Assembly: GCA_049324115.1 (NCBI GenBank)
Contig: JBMOMN010000049.1
Span: 124,001-188,000 of the forward strand
Direction: 5' to 3'
Length of the DNA: 64,000 bases
Origin: UBA5796 sp040752455
GTDB taxonomy: Bacteria; Chloroflexota; Anaerolineae; Anaerolineales; Villigracilaceae
Below are positions 31,661 to 39,770 of this stretch, piece by piece. Position numbers and translations under genes: made by a program. The notes under the pieces are model-generated. The model was given only the letters and a program-made list of their open reading frames with translations. It did not search any database and had not been told where the DNA came from. Position 1 is the stretch's first letter. The number at the start of each line of letters is the position of its first letter.

Positions 31661-32284
31661 TTATAGTTGCTTCACCTTCGCCCGGGCCTGGCGGCGGACG
31701 AAGAAGATGCGCTGGAAAGCCGTGAAATTGGCGAAGATCGCCACCAGCCAGGCAAGCAGCACCGGCTGGTTCAGGATCAATAAGGGGATGATGACCAGGT
31801 AACGCTCGACCCGGGTCAGCAGCCCGATCTTGGCTTCATAGTTGAGCGAATCGGCGCGGGCTTTGGTATAGGAAACCATGAGCGACCCTCCCGCAGCGAT
31901 GTAGATGAGCATCGAAGCCAGGTGGTTGTCGTGTTGGATGAAATGATACAGCAAGCCGCCAAGCACGAACAATTCCGAATAGCGGTCGGTGACCGAATCG
32001 ACGAACGCGCCCCAGTCGCTGGATTCGCCGCGCAGGCGGGCCATGGTGCCGTCCAGCGCGTCGAAAGGCGTGACGATTGCCAGCAGGATGCCGCCGGGGA
32101 CGATCTGGCCGCGCGACAACAAATACGCGCCAGCCGCGCTCCCGGCCAGCCCCAGCAGGGTCATCGTGTTGGGGCGCAGGCCAAGCCGGTTGAAAAAGCC
32201 CGCAACCGGCTCGATGACTCCTTTGAACATGAGTCTCAACCGATCCGTCAGGGTTGGTTTGATTTCCAGGGATTGTTCTCGCAC
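31661..32284 (-). CDS. CDP-alcohol phosphatidyltransferase
   Basis: A 207-residue membrane enzyme of phospholipid synthesis. The catalytic motif DG-x2-AR-x8-G-x3-D-x3-D is complete in DGTMARLRGESSDWGAFVDS followed by VTD. Six hydrophobic segments follow the family pattern. It joins a CDP-lipid to an alcohol; phosphatidylglycerolphosphate or phosphatidylinositol-phosphate synthase are both possible, so no symbol is given. Between lgt (which consumes phosphatidylglycerol) and ftsK, 4 nt from the latter. Confidence 0.92.
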   Translation of the reverse strand: MREQSLEIKPTLTDRLRLMFKGVIEPVAGFFNRLGLRPNTMTLLGLAGSAAGAYLLSRGQIVPGGILLAIVTPFDALDGTMARLRGESSDWGAFVDSVTDRYSELFVLGGLLYHFIQHDNHLASMLIYIAAGGSLMVSYTKARADSLNYEAKIGLLTRVERYLVIIPLLILNQPVLLAWLVAIFANFTAFQRIFFVRRQARAKVKQL

Positions 32285-32287
32285 CGG

Positions 32288-34528
32288 TCAGTTTCCTTCC
32301 ACATCATCGAATTCATCGTCGGGTTCGACCAGCACTTCCCGTTCGCGCCCGCCGCCCTGCGAGGGACCGACCACGCCCATATCTTCGAGCTGGTCGAGCA
32401 GGCGCGCCGCCCGCGGATACCCGATCCGCAGACGCCGCTGGAGCAGGGAGGCGCTGGCCCGCTGCGCCGAGCGGACGATTTCCACGGCCTGTTCCACGAG
32501 CGAGTCGTCCTCGTCTTCACCAGTTTCTTGCAGCAGTTTTTCCCAGGGCGGCGGCACGATCGTGGGAGTGGTCATCCTTTGCCAATGGTTGATGATCTTC
32601 TCGATCTCGCCGTCGGTGATCATCACGCCCTGCGCCCGCAGCGGACTGCCGACTTCAGGCTGCAGGAATAGCAAGTCGCCGCGGCCGAGCAGGGTCTCCG
32701 CCCCGGGGGTATCCAGGATGACGCGGGAATCCACGCCCGAGGCGACCGCGAACGCGATGCGGGCCGGGAAATTGGCCTTGATCAGCCCGGTCACCACGTC
32801 GGTGCTGGGACGCTGGGTCGCCACCACCAGGTGGATGCCGGTGGCGCGGGCCATCTGCGCCAGGCGCACCAGGGTATGCTCGGTCTGGTCGGGGGCCGAC
32901 ATCATCAGGTCGGCCAGTTCGTCAATAATGACCACAATGCGCGGCAGGGTCGGCTGGCCGTCCTTGCGGCGCTGCTGTTTGGCGTTGTAGGCGTCCAGGT
33001 CGCGCGAGCGGGCGGCTTCGAGCAGCCGGTAACGGTGTTCCATTTCCACCACCACCCAGCGCAGCACGCCCAGGATGCGCTGGATGTCCGTCTCGACCTT
33101 GCCGTACAGGTGCGGCAGGCCGTTGAAACGGATCAACTCGACCATCTTCGAGTCGATCATCACCAGGCGCAGGTCTTCGGGGGCGTTGTTCATCGCCAGG
33201 CAGGCCGCAATGGCCGTGATGCAGACCGACTTGCCCGAACCGGTCGCCCCGGCGATCAACACGTGCGGCATCCGGGCCAGGTCGGCCACCAGCGGCGCGC
33301 CGGACACGTCCCGCCCCAGGGCCATCGCCAGCGGCGCATTGACCTTGTAAAAGGTTTCGGTTTCCAGAATAGGCCGCAATCGCACCACCGAGGAGCGCGA
33401 ATTCGGCACTTCGATCCCCACGTAAGGCTTGCCCGGCACGGGCGCTTCGATGCGCAAACGCTGGGCTGAAAGCGCCAGGGCCAGGTCACGCTGCAAATTG
33501 GCGATCTGGGCCACCCGCACCTTCATCCGCTGGGCGTCTTCAGCCTCGTCGCCGTTCTTGCCGAAGAAACCCGGCTGCACGGCAAACTGGGTTACGGTCG
33601 GGCCGACTTTAAAGCCGATCACCTGGGCCGGGATGCCGAACTCGGCCAGGGTCTTTTCGATCAAGCCGGCGGTCTGGTTGATCGTCCGCTCGTCGGGGCG
33701 GGAATTTTGCTCGCCGAGCAGCAGGTTCAGGGGCGGCAGGCGCTCGCCGCGCGGCAACGGCTGGGCCGGGCGCTGGTCGTGGTTTTCCGTCACCTTGAGC
33801 GACTTGCGGAATTCAGGCGGCAGTTCCACTTTTTTCTTTTTCGCTCCCCGCCCGAACAGGCCGCGCTTTTCTTCCACGATGATCTCTTCGGGTTCGGATT
33901 CAGGCGACTCATACGCCGCTTCGTCCACCGTTTCGACGGGCTGGCCCTCGCCCGCGACCTTCATCAGCCACGCTTCGAGCCGGGACCACAGGCCGAATCC
34001 CGCCATGACGGCCAGCAGCCAGCCCAGGCCGATGACCAGCGTCCCGGCGGGGCGGCCGATCGTCCGGTCGAAGAGCGTGACCAGGCCCCAGCCGAGGTAG
34101 CCGCCGTCGTAGCCGTCGTGGGCGCGTTGCAGGCTGCCATCTCCCAGCAGCGTGAGCAGGCCCAGGGTCAGGAAGGCTGCGAACTCGAGGGCGAATACGC
34201 GTCCCCAGCGGACGGGTTCCTCGCCGCGGCGCAGGACCACCAGCCCGACCATCCCGACCCCCAGCACGAAAAGGATGGCCCCGTAACCCAGGTAACGCCA
34301 GAGCAGCGTGGCCCAGGGGCGCATCAGGGTCCCGCTGGTGAGGCCCGCCAGCGCCAGGAGCGAGACGGACGCCACCGCCAGCAGGAGCACCCCGCCCGCG
34401 TCGCGCGCGAAACGCCCGAAGCGCGTCCAGAAGCGCGCTACGCCGTCCAGCCAGTCGCCGCCCTGCTCGTAGAGCGGCTCGCGGGGAATTGGCGTTTTCC
34501 TGCGGGCGTTCGGATTCGATCCAGGCAT
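32288..34528 (-). CDS. ftsK: DNA translocase FtsK/SpoIIIE
   Basis: A 746-residue septal DNA pump. Four membrane segments lie in the first 170 residues, then a short charged linker, then the alpha/beta motor domain with VLIAGATGSGKSVCI (Walker A), VVIIDELADLMMSA (Walker B) and LVVATQRPSTDVVTGLIKAN. The C-terminal winged-helix gamma domain (about 665-730) contains ASLLQRRLRIGYPRAARLLD and would read orienting DNA motifs. The linker is much shorter than in E. coli, closer to SpoIIIE. It is 14 nt after the S1 protein gene. Confidence 0.96.
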   Translation of the reverse strand: MPGSNPNARRKTPIPREPLYEQGGDWLDGVARFWTRFGRFARDAGGVLLLAVASVSLLALAGLTSGTLMRPWATLLWRYLGYGAILFVLGVGMVGLVVLRRGEEPVRWGRVFALEFAAFLTLGLLTLLGDGSLQRAHDGYDGGYLGWGLVTLFDRTIGRPAGTLVIGLGWLLAVMAGFGLWSRLEAWLMKVAGEGQPVETVDEAAYESPESEPEEIIVEEKRGLFGRGAKKKKVELPPEFRKSLKVTENHDQRPAQPLPRGERLPPLNLLLGEQNSRPDERTINQTAGLIEKTLAEFGIPAQVIGFKVGPTVTQFAVQPGFFGKNGDEAEDAQRMKVRVAQIANLQRDLALALSAQRLRIEAPVPGKPYVGIEVPNSRSSVVRLRPILETETFYKVNAPLAMALGRDVSGAPLVADLARMPHVLIAGATGSGKSVCITAIAACLAMNNAPEDLRLVMIDSKMVELIRFNGLPHLYGKVETDIQRILGVLRWVVVEMEHRYRLLEAARSRDLDAYNAKQQRRKDGQPTLPRIVVIIDELADLMMSAPDQTEHTLVRLAQMARATGIHLVVATQRPSTDVVTGLIKANFPARIAFAVASGVDSRVILDTPGAETLLGRGDLLFLQPEVGSPLRAQGVMITDGEIEKIINHWQRMTTPTIVPPPWEKLLQETGEDEDDSLVEQAVEIVRSAQRASASLLQRRLRIGYPRAARLLDQLEDMGVVGPSQGGGREREVLVEPDDEFDDVEGN

Positions 34529-34541
34529 CAGGCGCTACCGT

Positions 34542-35495
34542 TCAGGCGTCCACCTTCATGCTCAGGCCGAGGCGCTGGCTGGACGCATCCACGTGCAGGA
34601 TGCGCACCTGTACGCTCTGGCCGATTTTCAGGAAGTCGCGGGCGGTCATGCCGGGGTTGAGCAGCATTTCGGAGGCGTGGACCAGGCCTTCGATCCCGTT
34701 CTCGAGGCGGGCGAACGCCCCGTAAGACATGATGGCCGTGATCTCCGCCGGGACGACCTGGTCCACGGAGAAGCGGGATTCGGCGTCTTCCCAGGGGTTG
34801 GGTTCGAGCCGTTTCAGGCTGAGGGCCACCCGGCAGCGTTCGGGCGAGATTTCGAGCACCTGCACTTCGATCTTCTGGCCGAGCGAGACGATCTGGCGCG
34901 GGTGGGCCACGCGTCCCCACGACAGCTCGGAGATGTGGATCAGGCCCTCGACCCCGCCCAGGTCCACGAAGACGCCGAAATCGGTGATGTTGGTGACTTC
35001 GCCGTTGACCTTGTTCCCGGCCTGGAGCATGGAGAAAAGGCGGGCGCGCTGCCCGGCCCCGGCCAGGGCGGCCCGCTCAGAGAAGACCACCCGCCCGTCC
35101 TCCGGCACGCATTCGATCACCTTGAGCTGCAAGGTGCGGCCCACGTAAGCGCCCAGGACGCGTTCGCGCTGGCGCTTATCCGAGATTTCGTCCACGTCCA
35201 CCAGGTGGGAGAAAGGCACGAACCCTTGCAGGTCGTTGCCTTCCACCAGCAGGCCGCCCCGGTTGAAACCGACCACCCGCATGGCGATGATCTCGTCCTG
35301 GCGGTAGAGGCGCTTGGCCTGGCCCCAATCCGGGTTGGCCGGCTGCTCTTCCTTGACCTTCTCCGGTGGTTTGGCCTGCCTGGCTGGTTTGGCCGGAGGC
35401 GCGCTGCTATAACGCTCCTCGTCAGCCAGCACCGATGCCCACCACCCTTCATCGGCTTTAAAATTGGGGTTTTCCGAGTTTTGATTGGCAACCAT
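34542..35495 (-). CDS. S1 RNA-binding domain protein (ribosomal protein S1-like)
   Basis: A 317-residue protein with three S1/OB domains: about 65-135 (GFNRGGLLVEGNDLQGFVPF), 150-220 (TNITDFGVFVDLGGVEGLIH) and 235-310 (ITAIMSYGAFARLENGIEGL). The first 50 residues are Pro/Ala-rich. It is shorter than E. coli S1 (six domains) and like the S1 homologues of Gram-positives. It probably binds mRNA, on or off the ribosome. The ATG overlaps the stop of the preceding regulator gene (TAATG), a sign of coupled translation. Confidence 0.88.
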   Translation of the reverse strand: MVANQNSENPNFKADEGWWASVLADEERYSSAPPAKPARQAKPPEKVKEEQPANPDWGQAKRLYRQDEIIAMRVVGFNRGGLLVEGNDLQGFVPFSHLVDVDEISDKRQRERVLGAYVGRTLQLKVIECVPEDGRVVFSERAALAGAGQRARLFSMLQAGNKVNGEVTNITDFGVFVDLGGVEGLIHISELSWGRVAHPRQIVSLGQKIEVQVLEISPERCRVALSLKRLEPNPWEDAESRFSVDQVVPAEITAIMSYGAFARLENGIEGLVHASEMLLNPGMTARDFLKIGQSVQVRILHVDASSQRLGLSMKVDA

Positions 35496-37438
35496 TAAAA
35501 CTGTAAGACCTCCTTCCCTTCCAATTCTTCTTCCGCCTGGCCTTCCATATTGAGAATGGCCCTGGCAACGGCTTCCACCGCGACCCGTTGTTTGCGGTAC
35601 AGGTCCGCTTCGGACATGGCGAGGCGGGTGGCGACATCACGCACTTTTTGCCCCTGGATGAATTTCAACTCCAGGATGTTGTAGAGGATCCATTCGGTCG
35701 TAAAACGGCGTTCCCCGTCGGGGCGCACGTGTTCCACTGCCTGGCGCAGGACGGCCCGCAGGGCGTTGGGCATATTGCCCTCGTACTCGTCCGCCACCTT
35801 GCGGACGATGCGCAGGTTCATCAGCGGGCTTTTGGTCAGTTTCGGGCCGCCCCAGTAATGGCTGAGGGCATCCTTGACCCAATCGGCCATGGTCACGTCG
35901 CCCGCCAGGGTCTCTTCGAGCAGGTTGGCGCGCGAATCGTAGCGGGAGGCGGCGCGCATCCGTTGGAGCAGCTCGGCCTGGGGCTGCAAGTCCTCCAGCG
36001 AGCGGAAAACGTTTTGCTGCACCAGGCGATCTTCCAGGGCCAGGGCGGCCCGGTCTGCCAGCAGCCACAGGGCGGAACGCTGGTCGCGGTCCAGGTCGTG
36101 ATCCGACTGGCGGGCTACGCCCAGCAGCCCCAGCAGCGGAGGGGTTTCATCCCGGTCGAGACCGTCGGGCTTGCCGCGCAAGGGCAGCAGCCAGAAATCG
36201 CCCCAGGTGAATTCCTGTTCGCCCTTCCCGTTGAGAGGGTCTATCACTTCCAGGGCGTCCGACAGGTTTTCCTGGTGGAGCAGGCTGCGGTTCCCGGCTA
36301 CCAGAATCAGGGACAGCTCGCTCTCGTCCAGGGCGGCGATGAAGGCGCAGGGAGACTGCAAATGGTCCCGCACCGCGGCCAGGATGGCGTCGAGGAATTG
36401 GCGCAGGTCGGTCTGGGTGAGCAGGCGTTCTTCGACGTTTTGGAGCAGCATCAATTGCCGCCGGTCGCTGCCGTAGAACAGCCAGCGTTCCCACAGAGGC
36501 GCGGCCAGGGTGATGAGGTGTTCCATCAACAGCACCGTGCCGACCATCACCGCCGGGACGGCCACCGAATAGGGCAGTCCGAACAGTTCGCCGGCGCGGC
36601 GGACGATGGTCATCATGCCCAGGGCCAGCGAAGCGGTGACAGGCCCGCGCATGATCCACTTGAACAAACGGGATTTGACCACCCGGTCCGGCCACGAGAC
36701 GCCGAAGAAAGCGACCGCGTAGGCCATCACCACCACCAGTCCGCCGACCAGGAAGTTGATCGCCAGCACCGAGGTCCAGAAAATATACGGGTGGCGGGCC
36801 GAGATGTCTGAGCCATAAAGCAGGAAGGGGTAGGAACCCAGCGCAGGCGCGGTGGCCCCGGCCATCAGGTAGAGCATCCGGCGGCGGCCCGAACGGGTGA
36901 GCATACGCTGGTAGGCCCGCAGGAAATTGATCCCGGCCCAGAGCATGGAGGCCAGGTAGAAAAAGGTGAATAATTCAGTCCAGAAAGTGCGCTGGAGGTG
37001 CGGGGCAGGCTCCCCGTCCGGGACGAGCGGGCCGAGCAGAAACCCCAGCGAGAGCAGCACCAGGAATCCCGAAGAGACCACATACATCAGCCGCACAGCC
37101 AGGCGGCGGCGTCCGCGCGAGGGCCGGCCGGCGGTGACCAGCAGGGCATCCGAGAGGTGCAGGTAGGCCGCCGGCAGGAAGACGATCCCGATCCACTGGA
37201 CGCGCAGGAACAGGTCCACCGTCCATTGCGGCGCGTCGTTGCTGCCCATCGTCTCGGCGGTGAAGACCACCACCACGCAAAGTAGAATTAAAGCAAACGA
37301 GCGCGCCACACGGTCGCGCAGGTTGAAGGATAACGCGTAAAGGAACAGCGAGAAGGCGGTGATGGCAATGCCCGCTGTCAGGATTTGATTGAGCGTTTGT
37401 ATCCCCGCCAGTAAGCTGTTCAGCCAACCGTTAAGCAT
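35495..37438 (-). CDS. 7TM membrane regulator with GAF domain and conserved C-terminal helical domain
   Basis: A 647-residue protein. The N-terminus resembles the 7TM region of histidine kinases (about 1-290), followed by a GAF domain (about 310-460) beginning LLTQTDLRQFLDAILAAVRD. There is no kinase, GGDEF or phosphatase domain. The C-terminal 140 residues, with SHYWGGPKLTKSPLMNLRIV, RRFTTEWILYNILELKFIQ and RLAMSEADLYRKQRVAVEAV, look like helix-turn-helix material (a MSEADLYRKQ recognition segment). This unit looks like a lineage-specific output domain; I recall similar proteins in Anaerolineae but cannot confirm it. Confidence 0.7.
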   Translation of the reverse strand: MLNGWLNSLLAGIQTLNQILTAGIAITAFSLFLYALSFNLRDRVARSFALILLCVVVVFTAETMGSNDAPQWTVDLFLRVQWIGIVFLPAAYLHLSDALLVTAGRPSRGRRRLAVRLMYVVSSGFLVLLSLGFLLGPLVPDGEPAPHLQRTFWTELFTFFYLASMLWAGINFLRAYQRMLTRSGRRRMLYLMAGATAPALGSYPFLLYGSDISARHPYIFWTSVLAINFLVGGLVVVMAYAVAFFGVSWPDRVVKSRLFKWIMRGPVTASLALGMMTIVRRAGELFGLPYSVAVPAVMVGTVLLMEHLITLAAPLWERWLFYGSDRRQLMLLQNVEERLLTQTDLRQFLDAILAAVRDHLQSPCAFIAALDESELSLILVAGNRSLLHQENLSDALEVIDPLNGKGEQEFTWGDFWLLPLRGKPDGLDRDETPPLLGLLGVARQSDHDLDRDQRSALWLLADRAALALEDRLVQQNVFRSLEDLQPQAELLQRMRAASRYDSRANLLEETLAGDVTMADWVKDALSHYWGGPKLTKSPLMNLRIVRKVADEYEGNMPNALRAVLRQAVEHVRPDGERRFTTEWILYNILELKFIQGQKVRDVATRLAMSEADLYRKQRVAVEAVARAILNMEGQAEEELEGKEVLQF

Positions 37439-37451
37439 CGAAGCCTTCCAC

Positions 37452-37994
37452 TTATTTCAACGCCCGTCCAAAAAATAAAGTCACATCTTGCGTGGCGTAG
37501 TACTGGTCATTATACCCGCAGAAATCGTAGCCCATAGACTGCGCCAGGCAAATGGCAGGATAATTCTTGGACTGCATTTCGAGGATGATCCGCCGCGCCC
37601 CGCGTTCCGAGGCCCAGTCCTGGGCGGCCCGCACCAAACGGGACCCGATGCCCTGCCTCCGCAGCGAGGGGTGGACGACCCAATCCGTGACCCACACCGT
37701 CCCGGCTGAGGCCTGCTCCAGCATTCGGACGTATCCCACCGGGCCGGAGGGGAGCACCGCCACCAGTCCCGGCTGGTGGGGCCACAGGTCGGCCAGGGTG
37801 TCGGTGCGGCGCGGGTAGGGGACGTTCACTTCTCGCGGCAGGCGCACCGTGCGGAAGACGGCCGCGGCCTGCTCGGCATCCTTTTGGAAATCGAGCTGCC
37901 AGACGTACTCGCTCGCGCAGGAATGGTCCATCGCCATCAGGCGCGGCAGGTCGGTGGCGATCCCGGGACGGATTTGCAGGTCTTCCAACATCAT
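37452..37994 (-). CDS. GNAT-family N-acetyltransferase
   Basis: A 180-residue acyl-CoA-dependent acetyltransferase. The acetyl-CoA loop is HPSLRRQGIGSRLVRAAQDW near residues 108-127, preceded by the strand GTVWVTDWVV and followed by RIILEMQSKNYPAICLAQSM, the usual GNAT motif order A-B. The acceptor cannot be predicted. Its ATG overlaps the preceding stop by 4 nt, so it is part of the long operon. A second Met at residue 2 is also possible. Confidence 0.9.
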   Translation of the reverse strand: MMLEDLQIRPGIATDLPRLMAMDHSCASEYVWQLDFQKDAEQAAAVFRTVRLPREVNVPYPRRTDTLADLWPHQPGLVAVLPSGPVGYVRMLEQASAGTVWVTDWVVHPSLRRQGIGSRLVRAAQDWASERGARRIILEMQSKNYPAICLAQSMGYDFCGYNDQYYATQDVTLFFGRALK

Positions 37995-38668
37995 TTCACC
38001 ACCTTGACGGGCACGATGCAGGGTTCCAGGCTGATGCCCTCGTTATCCACCACCACCAGCCGGATCAGGTAATCTCCCGGCGCGAGTTCGGTGGTATCCC
38101 AAACGCCGAGCGATTCGTCATTTTTCAGGGTCCGCTCGGCCCGGATCGTGGACCAGACCTGGGTGCCTTCGAGCGACACTTCATATTTATAGAAACCGAA
38201 ATTGGCGACGTTGACCGTCCCGACCAGTTCTACCTGCCCTGTGACTTCTGCCCCCGCCTGGGGCGCGGTGATCACCATTTGGCCGGGGATGCAGCCGCTG
38301 GTCCTCGCGAGAGACGGGGCCTGGACCGTTTGGGCGATGGCGGTGGCAAATTCGGGCGATAACGTCCCGGTCGGGACGACCAGCAGGTTCACCGTCGGGG
38401 TGGGGAGCAGGCTGGCTGCCGGCAAGGCCGGGGCGATGAAAGTCGCCAGCACGAACTCGACGAAGGCCAGCGCGATCAGGAAGACCAGCGCGGTGATCGA
38501 GCCGCTCAGCCGGCGCAGGGCAAGTTCGCGTTCCAGCACGAAGACCGCGCCGCGCGTCTCCCGCCAGGCGCGCCACAAATTACGCAGGGCGTAAAGCATG
38601 AGCGCCGCCAGGCTGATGTAAATGACGATTTCGAATTTGGCGAGAGAGCGGATGATTTCAGCAGACAT
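37991..38668 (-). CDS. membrane protein with an extracellular all-beta domain, unknown function
   Basis: A 225-residue protein. Two hydrophobic segments lie at about 12-28 and 54-78. A short linker follows, then an extracellular domain (about 120-225) with GAEVTGQVELVGTVNVANFG and GDYLIRLVVVDNEGIS, which reads like an Ig-like or Big-type beta domain. No family is assigned. It begins 3 nt after the PNP stop and overlaps the GNAT gene by 4 nt. Confidence 0.7.
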   Translation of the reverse strand: MSAEIIRSLAKFEIVIYISLAALMLYALRNLWRAWRETRGAVFVLERELALRRLSGSITALVFLIALAFVEFVLATFIAPALPAASLLPTPTVNLLVVPTGTLSPEFATAIAQTVQAPSLARTSGCIPGQMVITAPQAGAEVTGQVELVGTVNVANFGFYKYEVSLEGTQVWSTIRAERTLKNDESLGVWDTTELAPGDYLIRLVVVDNEGISLEPCIVPVKVVK

Positions 38669-38670
38669 TG

Positions 38671-39507
38671 CTAGACGAGGCGCAACACACCCCGCACCAG
38701 GGTTTCCAATTTGGGCACGAGCAGCTTCCCCGCTTCGAGCACTTCCTCGTGGGTGGTCTCGGTCGAATCGTCGAGGTTGGCCTTGTTGCTGATGCCCGAA
38801 AAACCGAGCACCCGCGTCCCGCCGTGCCGGGCCACCGTCACCTCGGGCACGGTGGACATGCCGACCGCGTCCGCGCCGGCATTGCGCAGGAAGCGCAGGT
38901 CGGCCGGGGTCTCGAAAGACGGGCCGCTCAGGCCGACGTAAACGCCTTCGTGGAGTAAAATTCCATTATCCGAGGCGACCCGGCGGGCCGTCTCGTGGAG
39001 CTGGCGGTCGTAAGCCCGGCTCATGTCCGGGAAGCGCGGGCCGAACTCGTCCAGGTTTGGACCGAACAACGGGTTGAACCCGGCCATGCCGACGAAATTC
39101 AGGTGGTCGAGGATCAGCATCACGTCTCCGGGAGCATAATCCGGGTTGACCGCCCCGGCCGCGTTGGTCACGATCAGGATCTCGATCCCCAGGCGCTGCA
39201 TCACCCGCACCGGGAAAGTCACCTGGGCCATGCTGTACCCTTCATAAAAATGCACCCGGCCCTGCATGACGAAGACCGGCTGGCCTTCGAGCCTGCCCAG
39301 CACCAGCCTCCCCGCGTGCCCCTGGACGGTGGAAACGGGCCAGTGGGGCAGGTGGCTGTAAGGGATGGCAACCGGCTCCTCGACCGCCTCGGCCAGGCCG
39401 TTCAGCCCCGAGCCGAGGATGATCGCCACGCGCGGCTCGAGGCCGGTCTGCCGGCGCAGCGCGACGACGACATCATCAACCTGTTCCAAAGTAACATAAG
39501 TTGGCAT
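38671..39507 (-). CDS. purine nucleoside phosphorylase (trimeric type)
   Basis: A 278-residue enzyme that splits inosine and guanosine with phosphate. Family motifs are IILGSGLNGLAEAVEEP, the phosphate-binding VQGHAGRLVLGRLEG, QGRVHFYEGYSMAQV, VTNAAGAVNPDYAPGD and MSTVPEVTVARH. The chain is the length of trimeric PNP (PNP_UDP family, PunA/DeoD2 type). It is the first gene of the long minus-strand run 39507-27679. AAGGTGA precedes the ATG. Confidence 0.94.
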   Translation of the reverse strand: MPTYVTLEQVDDVVVALRRQTGLEPRVAIILGSGLNGLAEAVEEPVAIPYSHLPHWPVSTVQGHAGRLVLGRLEGQPVFVMQGRVHFYEGYSMAQVTFPVRVMQRLGIEILIVTNAAGAVNPDYAPGDVMLILDHLNFVGMAGFNPLFGPNLDEFGPRFPDMSRAYDRQLHETARRVASDNGILLHEGVYVGLSGPSFETPADLRFLRNAGADAVGMSTVPEVTVARHGGTRVLGFSGISNKANLDDSTETTHEEVLEAGKLLVPKLETLVRGVLRLV

Positions 39508-39735
39508 AATTCACCTTGATAAATCGAAAGGGGTCGTTGGGAACCATCACGCCGGTTCCCGGAAAGCCAATAAAAACCATACCAGAGATGAAAAGACGGC
39601 TGTTTCGGCGGGCCTCAACCGCCCCAACCGGCAGTTCCCCGCCCGGTAGCAGCGTGATTATATCAAATTTAGCTTTGCAAAAACTTTACAGGCTGCTGGT
39701 ATCCAGTTGTAAGTTTTCCCGCCACCCAAACCATG

Positions 39736-39741
39736 TATAAT
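39736..39741 (+). promoter_or_regulatory. predicted -10 upstream of the c-di-GMP operon
   Basis: A perfect TATAAT 29 nt before the ATG at 39771. No good -35 hexamer at 16-18 nt and no clear ribosome site between the two, so support is moderate. Confidence 0.45.
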
Positions 39742-39770
39742 TTTGTCACTTACCTCACCCCCATACACCC

